This document shows, piece after piece, positions 1 to 10,419 of a stretch of 64,000 nucleotides of DNA. Each line of letters begins with the position of its first letter. Position 1 is the stretch's first letter. This DNA comes from Bradyrhizobium jicamae. Its GTDB lineage: Bacteria > Pseudomonadota > Alphaproteobacteria > Rhizobiales > Xanthobacteraceae. The stretch spans positions 1 through 64,000 of the forward strand of contig NZ_JAFCJX010000041.1 in NCBI RefSeq assembly GCF_018130695.1. The letters run 5' to 3'. A program made the translations under genes and the position numbers. Below the pieces are notes generated by a model. That model was not told the DNA's origin. It ran no database searches and saw nothing but the letters and a program-made list of their open reading frames with translations.

Positions 1-265
1 ACAGGTTCGGCGGAGGCATCCGGCCTTCCCTGCGCGATGGCTTTACGGCTTATACGTGCTCGCCCTGGTGAGACTCTGCTTTTGTGCCACCATCATCCAC
101 GATCGGCTTTGGACCTTTCGCAGACTTGCCACCAACATCGGGGCGGCAGGCCCACACGACTTCACCGTCCGCCTTGCGCACACACGCCTGTTGCACGCTC
201 GGCGGCCACCGCATCTTCACCCACGTCCGTGACGTTCGCGAAACGCCCCTCGTGTCGGGTGAGGT
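1..265. repeat. Long intergenic repeat, copy 1 (cut by window edge)
   Basis: About 240 bases from position 20 closely match 60301-60545: both run through CGGCCTTCCCTGCGCGATGG, TTACGGCTTATACGTGCTCG, GGGGCGGCAGGCCCACACGA and GACGTTCGCGAAACGCCCCT with small substitutions between. Open frames inside it on both strands translate to Arg/Cys-rich low-complexity peptides and I read them as non-coding. Repeats of this kind occur between genes in Bradyrhizobium genomes. It ends just before a truncated higB. Confidence 0.75.
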
Positions 266-380
266 GGACATATTGTTAGCATAATCGGAAGTTCGCGTAA
301 AGAGGAATATTTTTGCTGGGCGCCCTTGCGTTGTCGGGCAAATCAGCGGTCTAATGTCAGCGGGAGCGCTATGGTCCGTG

Positions 381-494
381 GGCGCGAAATACGGGCAATG
401 GGCCATGACGGTCAATGATCGCTGGCGAATCTGTTTCGAATTTCGCAAAGGCGATGCATACGATGTCGAGATCGTGGACTATCACAAGGGATGA
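381..494 (+). pseudogene. higB: Remnant of HigB/RelE-type toxin (3' part only)
   Basis: The frame ending at 494 reads GQWAMTVNDRWRICFEF, then KGDAYDVEIVDYHKG and stop, which is the conserved C-terminal strand region of HigB/RelE-fold mRNA-cleaving toxins (INDQWRICF...DVEIVDYH). Only about 35-40 residues can be aligned; a full toxin has about 90. The upstream half is missing, and the sequence before it runs toward the long repeat at 1-265. A stand-alone start could be the ATG at 405 (29 codons), but that lacks the catalytic core. The stop overlaps the higA start (ATGA at 491-494), the coupling expected of an original higBA operon. The toxin is probably inactive. Confidence 0.8.
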
Positions 495-787
495 GTGCTT
501 TGGCTCCAATCGTACATCCAGGTCGTTTCCTCAAGCGTGAATTGACGGCACGCCAACTGAGTGCAAACCGGCTGTCGCTCGATATCGGCGTTCCGTCAGG
601 TCGCATCACGGATATCCTGAACGGGCGTCGTGGTATCACAGCCGATACGGCGGTCCGCCTGGGGCGCTATTTCGGCAATAGCGCGCAGTTCTGGCTCGAT
701 TTGCAGGGCCAGTATGACATCGGGGTTGTCGAGCGGGAGAAGGGGGCCGAGATCGCGAAACGCGTCAGGCCGGCTGACGCAGCTTAG
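491..787 (+). CDS. higA: HigA-type antitoxin (helix-turn-helix)
   Basis: A 98-residue HTH_3/XRE-type protein. It carries the HigA signature: HPGRFLKRELTARQLSANRL in the first helices, a recognition helix near PSGRITDILNGRRGI, then TADTAVRLGRYFGNSAQFWL. In the family it binds the toxin and represses the operon through its HTH. The ATG overlaps the stop of the truncated higB, so translation was probably coupled to it. With the toxin broken, the antitoxin is an orphan. It may still act as a repressor or neutralise related toxins elsewhere, which is inference. Confidence 0.88.
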   Translation: MSALAPIVHPGRFLKRELTARQLSANRLSLDIGVPSGRITDILNGRRGITADTAVRLGRYFGNSAQFWLDLQGQYDIGVVEREKGAEIAKRVRPADAA

Positions 788-869
788 GCAGCGAGGATTG
801 ACCGCCGCTTGCGCAACCCGCCGCGTCGCGGGAAAAAATGGCGGATGACGCTCCGCTTGGATTTCCGGA

Positions 870-1637
870 ATGGCCTACAAGCGCAACCGCACCATCAACA
901 TGCCGGCGCCGTATCTGCGGCGGGTGTGGCTCGACCCTGAGCGCATCCCCAATCGTGCGGCCTATCCATTCGTGCTGCCATTGCTGCGCGACGATTTCGA
1001 GCTGAGCTTCGACAAGGCGATCACCATCATCGTCGGCGAGAACGGTACCGGCAAATCGACGCTGCTCGAGGGCATCGCCGTGATGGCCGGCTATGATGAT
1101 GCCGGCGGCGGCAAGGGGTATCGGCCGGTTGATCATCGTGGGGCGGTGGAGAAGATGGGCGGGACCCTGTCGCAGGCGCTGCGCGCGAGCTGGCTGCCCA
1201 AGATCACCCATGGCTGGTTTTTCCGGGCCGAGAGCTTCTTTTCCGTCGCGAGATATGTCGATCAGGCCGCGCTGGACGTTGGCGACGCTCCGCCCGATTT
1301 CCTTTCCTACTCCCACGGCGAGGGTTTTCTCCGCTTCTTCGAGGAACGCTGCCAGCGCCAGGGCATCTTTATCTTCGACGAGCCGGAATCGGCGCTGTCG
1401 CCGTCGCGCCAGATCGCGTTCCTGAAGCTGCTGCACCGGATGGACGCGTCCGGCCACTGCCAGGTCATCATGGCGACCCATTCGCCGATGCTGATGGCCT
1501 ATCCCAACGCGACGCTGCTGCGGTTGACGAAATATGGGCTCGAGCCGGTCAGCTTAGAGGATACCGACCACTACAGGGTGATGCGCGAGTTCTGCGACGA
1601 TCCCGGCGGGTTCGTGGAGGCTGTGATCGCCGAATGA
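870..1637 (+). CDS. AAA/ABC-type ATPase of the COG3910 kind
   Basis: A 255-residue single-domain ATPase. Walker A is GENGTGKST at residues 56-64, an ABC-like signature SHGEGF lies at 148-153, Walker B is GIFIFDEPES at about 165-174, and the switch histidine is in ATHSPML near 202-208. There are no membrane segments and no Rad50-like coiled coil, so it is a soluble ABC-fold ATPase of the predicted-ATPase group, not a transporter subunit. The role is unknown; relatives have been linked to nuclease or defence partners, but no partner is adjacent. The ATG at 870 follows about 80 bases of non-coding sequence after higA. Confidence 0.82.
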   Translation: MAYKRNRTINMPAPYLRRVWLDPERIPNRAAYPFVLPLLRDDFELSFDKAITIIVGENGTGKSTLLEGIAVMAGYDDAGGGKGYRPVDHRGAVEKMGGTLSQALRASWLPKITHGWFFRAESFFSVARYVDQAALDVGDAPPDFLSYSHGEGFLRFFEERCQRQGIFIFDEPESALSPSRQIAFLKLLHRMDASGHCQVIMATHSPMLMAYPNATLLRLTKYGLEPVSLEDTDHYRVMREFCDDPGGFVEAVIAE

Positions 1638-1782
1638 CGGACGCTTGTCTGCCGGGGAAGGCGGGCCGCCATGACTTCGCTCTGGTGCAAGAAGCTGGTC
1701 TCCCGTCCGGACTAGAATTGCGTCATAAATGAGCGTCGGCGCGCCATGCGGCGTGGCCCGAGAAAAAACGTGAGGAAACAAG

Positions 1783-2322
1783 ATGAAGGAAACGATCGGG
1801 AAGGCTGCTGTTGTGGCGGCCGCGCTGGCGCTCATTGGCGCCGCCTGGGCGCACGGGCCGACCCGCCAGAAGGTGCGGGAATCGATCGAGATCAACGCGC
1901 CGCAGGAGAAGGTGTGGGCGGCGCTCGCCAATTTCCAGGACATGAGCTGGCTGCCGGGCGTGACCAAGACCGAGGGCGCGAAGGGCAACGAGATCGGCGC
2001 GACGCGGCGGCTGACCTTGACGGGCGGCGCCACCGTCGACGAGGAGCTTTACAAATACGACGCGGCGATGATGAGCTATTCGTACCGTATCACGGCTGTC
2101 GACGTGAAGGTGCTGCCGGTCACCAACTATTCCTCGACGCTGTCGGTGTCGCCAGCGCCGGACGGCAAGGCGAAGGTGGAGTGGACCGGCGCGTTCTATC
2201 GCGGCTTCCCCAACAATGATCCGCCGCCGGAATTGAGCGACGAGGCTGCGGTGAAGGCGGTGAGCGGGCTTTACAAGGCCGGGCTCGAGGGGCTGAAGAA
2301 GAAGATCGAGAGCGGCAGCTAA
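1783..2322 (+). CDS. Secreted SRPBCC-fold protein, MxaD-like
   Basis: 179 residues: an N-terminal signal sequence (hydrophobic residues 6-22, AAVVAAALALIGAAWAHG) then an SRPBCC/START-like domain (ESIEINAPQEKVWAALANFQ at about 34-53, typical first strand and helix). It resembles MxaD, a periplasmic protein found with PQQ-dependent methanol dehydrogenases. GAGGAAACAAG precedes the ATG. The next gene, a YVTN beta-propeller, starts 2 bases after its stop, so the two form an operon. A role next to a periplasmic quinoprotein is inference; no dehydrogenase gene lies in the window. Confidence 0.75.
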   Translation: MKETIGKAAVVAAALALIGAAWAHGPTRQKVRESIEINAPQEKVWAALANFQDMSWLPGVTKTEGAKGNEIGATRRLTLTGGATVDEELYKYDAAMMSYSYRITAVDVKVLPVTNYSSTLSVSPAPDGKAKVEWTGAFYRGFPNNDPPPELSDEAAVKAVSGLYKAGLEGLKKKIESGS

Positions 2323-2324
2323 AA

Positions 2325-3263
2325 GTGCGGGTGCTTGCCCTCGCGGCGCTGCTGGCGAGCCTCAGCGCTGCGCAGGCCGAAGAAGCGTTCGTTACCAACC
2401 AGCTCAGCGACTATCTGATGGTGGTCGATCTCGCCACCGCAAAGCCGGTCGCGACGATCCCGATCGGCGGCAAGCCGGCGGGGGTGGCGGTCACCAACGA
2501 CGGCCGGTTTGCCTATGTGACGAGCCCGGATGCCAAGGCGGTCACGGTGGTCGATGCGGCCGCGCGCAAGGTGGTCGGGAAGATCGACGTCGGTGGCGGC
2601 CCCCTTGGGATCGCTGTCGCGCCTGATGGCAAGACGGTCTATGTCGCCGACTGGTACGCCGCCGCGGTGCGGGTGATCGATGCCGGGACACGAAAGGTCG
2701 TGGCCAGCATCGCGGTCGGGGCCTCGCCGTCGGGGCTTGCGGTGACGGCGGACGGCAAGTGGCTGCTGTCGGCCGATCGCGACGACGACAGCGTCTCCGT
2801 GATCGACACCGCGACGCGCGAGCGGAAGGCGACGATCAAGGTCGGCACGCGTCCGTTCGGCGTCACCATCGATGCCGAGGGCGAGCGCGCCTACACCGCC
2901 AATGTCGGCTCCAACGACGTCTCGGTGATCGACATCGCCGCACGCAGCGAGATCGGCCGGGTGGCCGTGGGGCTGCGGCCCTATGCGGTCGCGCTGGCGC
3001 AGGGCCGCGGCTTCGTCACCGATCAATATGGCGGCACCGTCAGCATCTTCGATCTCGCGACGCTGAAGCCGCTCGCGCGGATCAATGTCGGCGATTATCC
3101 GGAAGGGATCGAGGCGACCGCGGACGGCAAGCGCATCATCGTGGCGAATTGGGAGAGCAACACGCTCAACGTGATCGACGCCGCCGAGATGAAGGTGATC
3201 GGCGAGATCAAGGTCGGCGACGGCCCACGCGCGTTCGGGGCGTTTTTGCGGAGGACGGAGTAA
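2325..3263 (+). CDS. Secreted YVTN/YncE-type beta-propeller protein
   Basis: 312 residues starting at GTG, with a signal peptide (LALAALLASLSAAQA, residues 4-18). The rest consists of about seven repeats of roughly 42 residues with the YVTN pattern: GGKPAGVAVTNDGRFAYVTS, GGGPLGIAVAPDGKTVYVAD, GASPSGLAVTADGKWLLSAD, GTRPFGVTIDAEGERAYTAN and so on. This predicts a seven-bladed propeller in the periplasm. Its start lies 2 bases after the stop of the MxaD-like gene, suggesting translational coupling. Such propellers often accompany PQQ or c-type cytochrome oxidation systems; the ligand or partner here is not visible. Confidence 0.85.
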   Translation: MRVLALAALLASLSAAQAEEAFVTNQLSDYLMVVDLATAKPVATIPIGGKPAGVAVTNDGRFAYVTSPDAKAVTVVDAAARKVVGKIDVGGGPLGIAVAPDGKTVYVADWYAAAVRVIDAGTRKVVASIAVGASPSGLAVTADGKWLLSADRDDDSVSVIDTATRERKATIKVGTRPFGVTIDAEGERAYTANVGSNDVSVIDIAARSEIGRVAVGLRPYAVALAQGRGFVTDQYGGTVSIFDLATLKPLARINVGDYPEGIEATADGKRIIVANWESNTLNVIDAAEMKVIGEIKVGDGPRAFGAFLRRTE

Positions 3264-3267
3264 GGTT

Positions 3268-3358
3268 CGGTAGGGTGGGCAAAGGCGCGCTTGCGCCGTG
3301 CCCACCTTCCACGCCGTGCTCGTGATGGTGGGCACGCTTGCGCTTTGCCCACCCTACG
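3268..3358. repeat. REP-like paired palindrome 1 (GTAGGGTGGGCAAA type)
   Basis: Two stem-loops face each other: GGTGGGCA-rich arms pair with TGCCCACC on each side, and the outer ends read CGGTAGGGTGGGC and GCCCACCCTACG. The right end overlaps the nucleoside hydrolase stop codon (TAG on the minus strand, 3354-3356). The unit sits between two convergent genes, where it could also act as a bidirectional transcript end. Related units lie at 4962-5043 and 23089-23219. Confidence 0.8.
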
Positions 3359-4280
3359 ATGTCTTCGACGCGGCGAAGTCTCTCAGCTTCAAGAAGAAGT
3401 TCCGCAGGATCGGATTGCGATGGACATGCGTCACGTAGCGGATCGCGTGGCGCCTGCGATCGACGCTCCAGGTCATCTGCTCCGTCAGCACCGGCGCGGG
3501 GATGATCACGCTCGGTGCCCACTGGGCATCGAGCAGCCAGCCGACCGGCGCCATGTCCCAGATCTCCTTGGCCCAGCCGAGATGATCGGACGAATACTCC
3601 TTGAAGCGCATCGCCAGGAAGGCGCCGATCGCGCCGTGCGGCTCGACGTGGCGCTCGATCTCCGGCACCGTCGAATGCAGATGCGAGGTGACGCCGCGGC
3701 ACGGCACCAGCACCAGCGGCACGCCGCTGTCGAGCAGCACCTGCGCGCCGCCGACATCCTGCTTGAGATTGAACTCGACCGTATCGGGCCATTCCAGCGC
3801 ATGGCCGCCGAGCCAGACCACGACGACGCGATCGATGATGTCGGGCGCCTCCAGCAGCGCGGAGGCGACGTTGCTGATGGCGCCGATCGCGATGATGTAC
3901 AGCGGATAGTCCGGCGATCCGCGGCGCGCCCGCGCGATCATGTCGTCGACCGCGGGCGCTGGGCGCGGCTGTTTCGTCGGCCCCACGTAATCGGTGACGC
4001 CGCGATGCACCAGGTCGTCAGGCGAGATCTGGAGCCGTTCCAGCAGCCGCAGGATCTCCTGATAGCTCAGCTCCATGCCGTCGCCGGGTGAGGTCGCGCG
4101 CGCATTGAAGAACGGCGCGGCATAGATCGCCTCGACGTCAAAACGATCCGGCGACAGCAGCATCTGCACGATCGCGAACTGGTCGTCGATCTCGTTGTAG
4201 GTGTCGGTGTCGAGCACGACGCGGATTTTGCCTGACGGCGGGGTCAGGAGTTTGAGGCGGGCGGCTTCGGTGATTGTCAT
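3354..4280 (-). CDS. Nucleoside hydrolase (IunH family)
   Basis: 308 residues from the ATG at 4280, preceded by GGAGAGAAACGA, a good ribosome site; the frame stays open upstream but that part is unlikely to be translated. The calcium-binding signature DTDTYNEIDD is at residues 24-33, and further conserved pieces (VVVWLGGHALEW, EFNLKQDVGGAQ) match ribonucleoside hydrolases, which split the N-glycosidic bond of nucleosides to base plus ribose. The gene is slightly shorter than rich relatives such as IunH (about 313). It lies 29 bases downstream of the HAD phosphatase on the same strand, so the two may be cotranscribed for nucleoside/ribose-phosphate salvage. The stop codon is supplied by a REP-like repeat. 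Confidence 0.87.
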   Translation of the reverse strand: MTITEAARLKLLTPPSGKIRVVLDTDTYNEIDDQFAIVQMLLSPDRFDVEAIYAAPFFNARATSPGDGMELSYQEILRLLERLQISPDDLVHRGVTDYVGPTKQPRPAPAVDDMIARARRGSPDYPLYIIAIGAISNVASALLEAPDIIDRVVVVWLGGHALEWPDTVEFNLKQDVGGAQVLLDSGVPLVLVPCRGVTSHLHSTVPEIERHVEPHGAIGAFLAMRFKEYSSDHLGWAKEIWDMAPVGWLLDAQWAPSVIIPAPVLTEQMTWSVDRRRHAIRYVTHVHRNPILRNFFLKLRDFAASKTS

Positions 4281-4309
4281 TCGTTTCTCTCCAGCCGGCG
4301 AAGTCGGCG

Positions 4310-4951
4310 TCAGGCCCGTTGTCGCATCGGACAGAGCGTCTCCGCAATATCGCCGATCCGCTCGAACATATGGTCCGGCCGATGCGCCCGCAGCGCCGCC
4401 GGCGCGGCATAGCCCCAGCGCACCGCGCCGCAGGCGATGCCGACGGCGCGCGCGGCCTCGATGTCGCGGACCTCGTCGCCGATTGCAATCACCTCGGCCG
4501 GGGAGACGTCGGCCCGCCGGATCACGCGCCTGAATTTCGCCGGCTTGCCGAACAGCGACGCCGCGCAATCGAAATGCGCGAACAGCGCGGCGGCGTCGCC
4601 GAGCTTCTGCCGCGCATTGGCTTCGCTGTCCGACGTCACCAGCGCCAGCCGGATGCCGCTGTCGGACAGCCGCTGCAGCATGGCCTCGGCGCCGTCGAAC
4701 AGCGCGATCTCAGCTGCCGCCTCCGCCTTCAGCCGCCGCACATGCCGCGCGATCGCCGGCAGCTTCCACAGCGGCACCTGCAGCTGGTTGAGGATCTCGC
4801 GCGTCGAGGCATGCCGCAGTCCCTCGACATCCGCATCCGCCACCCGTCGAAAGCCGAAGCGGTCGGCCACGTCGTTGATGGTGCGCCGAAACCACGGAAA
4901 GCTGTCGGCCAGCGTGCCGTCGAGATCGAAGATGGCGAGGGAGGTGGGCAT
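4310..4951 (-). CDS. HAD-superfamily hydrolase (phosphoglycolate phosphatase-like)
   Basis: 213 residues with all HAD motifs: motif I FDLDGT with nucleophile Asp9 and Asp11, motif II LVTSDSEAN, motif III Lys in GKPAKFRRV, and motif IV IGDEVRDIEAA. The helical cap between about residues 16 and 85 (subclass I) suggests a small phosphomonoester substrate. The adjacent downstream nucleoside hydrolase suggests sugar-phosphate or nucleotide salvage, but the actual substrate cannot be told from sequence. A REP-like repeat lies immediately upstream of the ATG. Confidence 0.83.
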   Translation of the reverse strand: MPTSLAIFDLDGTLADSFPWFRRTINDVADRFGFRRVADADVEGLRHASTREILNQLQVPLWKLPAIARHVRRLKAEAAAEIALFDGAEAMLQRLSDSGIRLALVTSDSEANARQKLGDAAALFAHFDCAASLFGKPAKFRRVIRRADVSPAEVIAIGDEVRDIEAARAVGIACGAVRWGYAAPAALRAHRPDHMFERIGDIAETLCPMRQRA

Positions 4952-4961
4952 GAATTCCAGG

Positions 4962-5043
4962 CGTAAGGCGGGTTAGCGGAACGTAACCCGCCGCTTCCTG
5001 TTGAGGAAGAGTGGCGGATTACGCTGCGCTAATCCGCCCTACG
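4962..5043. repeat. REP-like paired palindrome 2 (GCGGGTTA / GGCGGATTA type)
   Basis: Two stem-loops: GCGGGTTAGC..GTAACCCGC and GGCGGATTACGC..GCTAATCCGCC. The right outer end CCGCCCTACG (minus strand CGTAGGGCGG) contains the TAG stop of the DinB-fold gene at 5039-5041. The left end is degenerate (CGTAAGGCGG). Same architecture as units at 3268-3358 and 23089-23219 but with a different core sequence. Confidence 0.78.
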
Positions 5044-5602
5044 ACTTCCACACCGTCTCCTCGGTCCAGCCGAGCTCGGCGAACTCGGCCGCCCGCAGCG
5101 GCGCTTCTCCCTCGGCAAAGAACTCGTCGAGCTGTGGCGGCGCGATGGATGTCCCTGACAGCATGGCATGCGCCTGTCCGCGATGATGGATCTGGTGCTG
5201 GAACAGATGCATCAGCAGCCGGTCGCGCCGTTCGGTCTGCACCCGCGTGTCGCGGTTGATCCTTACGATGCCATCGAGCAGATCAGGCGTCAGCGCGTCG
5301 CAGATCGCGATCAGGCGCCGGTCCATCGCGGCTTGCGCGAGCTTCAGCGCGGCAGGGGACGGGTAGGGCACCTCGTTCGCCCACGCCGCCGGCCCGAGCC
5401 AGCCGCCCTCAAGCGCATCGATGTAGAAGAGGTCGATGACGTAGATGTGGTTCAGCGTGCGCTGCAGGCTCGGAAAGAAGCCGGTGCGGTGGGCTTCGAA
5501 TTCCGGCTGGTTCAGTGCGGCGCAGGCGGTGAGCAGCCGGTGGTTGGCCCAGGCGTTGTTGTAGGCGAAGGCGCGGTAGGTTTGGATGAGGCCGGTTGAC
5601 AC
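5039..5602 (-). CDS. DinB-family (four-helix, metal-binding) protein
   Basis: About 187 residues from the GTG at 5602, which has GAGAG five bases upstream; a TTG at 5614 is an alternative start that would overlap the preceding gene by four bases. DinB-fold hallmarks: YNNAWANHRLL in the first helix, the histidine in LNHIYVIDLFYID, and the paired histidines in HQIHHRGQAH, together forming the usual three-histidine metal site. The family includes bacillithiol- or mycothiol-dependent transferases and many uncharacterised members, so the enzyme activity is unknown. The stop codon TAG comes from the adjacent REP-like repeat. Confidence 0.8.
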   Translation of the reverse strand: MSTGLIQTYRAFAYNNAWANHRLLTACAALNQPEFEAHRTGFFPSLQRTLNHIYVIDLFYIDALEGGWLGPAAWANEVPYPSPAALKLAQAAMDRRLIAICDALTPDLLDGIVRINRDTRVQTERRDRLLMHLFQHQIHHRGQAHAMLSGTSIAPPQLDEFFAEGEAPLRAAEFAELGWTEETVWKS

Positions 5603-5610
5603 ATTGGCTC

Positions 5611-6066
5611 TCAAGCAGATTTTGCGTTTGCCTTTTTGAGTTCTTTTGCGAGATCAGTTCTGTACTCATCGACGCTTTCGAAGAACGTCTCGTGCGATGT
5701 GTATACCTTCCCATTAGGCAGTCGCACGGCGAACCGATCAAGGCGCCCATCCTCCGCGGTTATGGGGACGAGAATGCTACTATCCGGGTTATAGATGAAT
5801 GCAACTACTGGCTTCCATTCCAAAGTTGCCGGAAGAACCTCGTCACCAAAAGTGTCTTCGTATTCTCGATAAGCCTCATACCCCGACTGCGCCGGAATCA
5901 ATTGTTCACCGATAGCCATGAGAGCGCCGTCGGTCATGAAGCCCGATCGGGACGAGCCATCCTGCAAGATTACAGAGACGTTGTCCTTACCTGGCTCGTG
6001 AGCTCGTTCCCGAATCTCCACGACGTAGCGAAGGTTTATGTAACTAGTACCCAACTGGATAAACAT
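5611..6066 (-). CDS. Hypothetical protein, AT-richer than its neighbours
   Basis: 151 residues, no signal peptide or membrane segment, acidic with a lysine-rich C-terminus (LAKELKKANAKSA). I do not recognise the family. The N-terminal strand-rich stretch (MFIQLGTSYINLRYVVEI) is followed by DNVSVILQDGSSRSGF, suggesting a small beta-sheet domain. GAGGG lies about 11 bases before the ATG at 6066. Codons end in A or T much more often than in flanking genes and GC is visibly lower, hinting at recent acquisition. It lies directly upstream of the DinB-fold gene on the same strand. Confidence 0.65.
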   Translation of the reverse strand: MFIQLGTSYINLRYVVEIRERAHEPGKDNVSVILQDGSSRSGFMTDGALMAIGEQLIPAQSGYEAYREYEDTFGDEVLPATLEWKPVVAFIYNPDSSILVPITAEDGRLDRFAVRLPNGKVYTSHETFFESVDEYRTDLAKELKKANAKSA

Positions 6067-6125
6067 AGCTTTCTGTTTCCCTCTGTTTCGAAAGATTCAG
6101 GTGCTTGATCGTATTTATTGCTGAC

Positions 6126-9098
<2,973 letters not shown>

Positions 9099-9189
9099 AT
9101 CGACAATTCCAGGCGCGTGAGCCACGCCGCGTTTGGACGCGCGCTGCCGAGGCTTTCGGGAACGGGCGCCGATGGGTGTGTGAAAACTG

Positions 9190-9204
9190 GAACGTAGGAA
9201 GAAC
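9190..9204 (-). promoter_or_regulatory. LexA (SOS) box upstream of uvrA
   Basis: GAACGTAGGAAGAAC, which read on the uvrA strand is GTTC-N7-GTTC, exactly the direct-repeat LexA operator described for alphaproteobacteria. It lies about 92 bases upstream of the uvrA ATG. A second perfect match lies upstream of ssb. Confidence 0.8.
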
Positions 9205-9282
9205 GAGCGCGGATTACCAGAGCCGTGTTGTGTCCATCAACCAATAACTTGCGCTTTGGCGGCAGGCGGCAGCAGGAACTTC

Positions 9283-9336
9283 GTTTTGACGCGTTTTCTT
9301 CACGCGAACCGGTGCCCACTTCGCGCGAAAACGCTA
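9283..9336. repeat. Intergenic repeat family C, copy 1
   Basis: TTTTGACGCGTTTTCTTCAC followed by GCGAACCGGTGCCCACTTCG and CGCGAAAACGC. A near-identical copy is at 42743-42794. It lies between uvrA's upstream region and the terminator of the first porin gene. A dispersed non-coding repeat seen widely in Bradyrhizobium. Confidence 0.75.
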
Positions 9337-9345
9337 TGGCGGACA

Positions 9346-9375
9346 CGAAAAAGGCCGGCGCGAGGCCGGCCTTTC
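9346..9375 (-). terminator. Intrinsic terminator of porin-like gene 1
   Basis: On the minus strand AAAGGCCGGCCTCGCGCCGGCCTTTTTC: a GC-rich stem followed by T5, just after the stop at 9403. Nearly the same sequence ends the paralogue at 10346-10374. Confidence 0.85.
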
Positions 9376-9402
9376 CGAACTTGATGTCGCTTTTCGCGGT
9401 GA

Positions 9403-10158
9403 TCAGTACTTCGCGACGACCGGGCCGCCGAAGGTGTAGTTCACGCGAACCGTGGCCAGGTCGACGTCCTGCTTGATGCGATCGGTACGATCGAAGATGC
9501 CGACGACGCTCATGTTGACGTTGCGATTGCCCATGAACAGGTGGTTGTACTCGAACGCCACCGACCAGTTCGGAGCGAAGCCGACTTCGATGCCGGTGCC
9601 GACTGCGCCACCCCAGCGGGTTTCGCTGGCCGAGTCGAACACGACGCCAGCCAGCAGGCCGTTGTACTTGTTGCTGGTCACTGCGGCGCCGCCCTTGACG
9701 TACCAAAGCACGTTGTTCCAGGCGTAGCCGACCTGACCCGTGAACAAGCCGAAGGCATCGATCTTGGTCTGGTTGACGATCGGAGCGAAGGCCGCCGGCG
9801 AGCTCGCATTCGAGCCCTTGAAGTCGGCCCAGTTGCCCTGCGCTTCGAGGCCGAACACCCAGTTGGCGGCCTGCCAGCGATAGCCGATCTGACCACCGAC
9901 CGTGCCGCCGGTTGCATCGTGGCAACCTTCCGGGATGGGCCCGACCGGGCCGAAGCCGACGACGTTGTTGAGGTCCCAGCAATTGTGCGACGAGCCGTAG
10001 CCGCCGTTCAGGCCGACGTAGAAGCCGCCCCAGTTGTAGATGGGTGCAACGACCACCGGAGCCTTGGTGTACGGACGGGCTGCGAGGTCGGCAGCCATGG
10101 CGGGAGCAGTTGCAGTCAAAACACTCAAAGCGGCCGAGGCCAGCAGAAACTTTTTCAT
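9403..10158 (-). CDS. Outer-membrane beta-barrel protein (porin-like, paralogue 1)
   Basis: 251 residues from the ATG at 10158 (MKKFLLASAALSVLTATAPA, signal peptide cut near AMAADLAARP). The mature N-terminus reads ADLAARPYTKAP, followed by glycine- and aromatic-rich alternating strands (GGFYVGLNGGYG, QIGYRWQAANWVFGLEAQGN, YAWNNVLWYVKGGAA) and a C-terminus ending VNYTFGGPVVAKY. This is the eight-stranded Omp25/31-RopB-like surface-protein type of rhizobia. It has one cysteine pair candidate (NCWDL and EGCHDA). It lies in tandem with a close paralogue upstream; each has its own terminator, so they are probably separate transcripts from a duplication. Confidence 0.9.
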   Translation of the reverse strand: MKKFLLASAALSVLTATAPAMAADLAARPYTKAPVVVAPIYNWGGFYVGLNGGYGSSHNCWDLNNVVGFGPVGPIPEGCHDATGGTVGGQIGYRWQAANWVFGLEAQGNWADFKGSNASSPAAFAPIVNQTKIDAFGLFTGQVGYAWNNVLWYVKGGAAVTSNKYNGLLAGVVFDSASETRWGGAVGTGIEVGFAPNWSVAFEYNHLFMGNRNVNMSVVGIFDRTDRIKQDVDLATVRVNYTFGGPVVAKY

Positions 10159-10345
10159 ATCAGAAGTCCCAGTCCCGTTTTCTTGTTCTCGCTCCCAGCC
10201 CCTGGGAGGAGTGCCGGGCGCTGCCGCCCGACTCCATCGTGCATACACGAGGCTTACGGGAAGTTGTGTATCCGAACAGCAACAATACTCGGAATTGTGC
10301 ACGTTGAAGGGCACTTTACGGCCGCGGCACACGCGGCGCGCGCAA

Positions 10346-10374
10346 ACAAAAAGGCCGGCGCAAGGCCGGCCTTT
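10346..10374 (-). terminator. Intrinsic terminator of porin-like gene 2
   Basis: Minus strand AAAGGCCGGCCTTGCGCCGGCCTTTTTG, placed after the stop of the gene ending at 10420. Nearly identical to the terminator at 9346-9375, consistent with duplication of the whole unit. Confidence 0.85.
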
Positions 10375-10419
10375 CGTATTGCATGATGTCCGATCAGTCG
10401 ATCAGTACTTGTCAGTCGA

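Noticed and set aside
50..448. Minus-strand frame through long repeat copy 1
   Set aside because: The same low-complexity reading occurs in copy 2 (60330-60815); it reflects the repeat, not a conserved protein.
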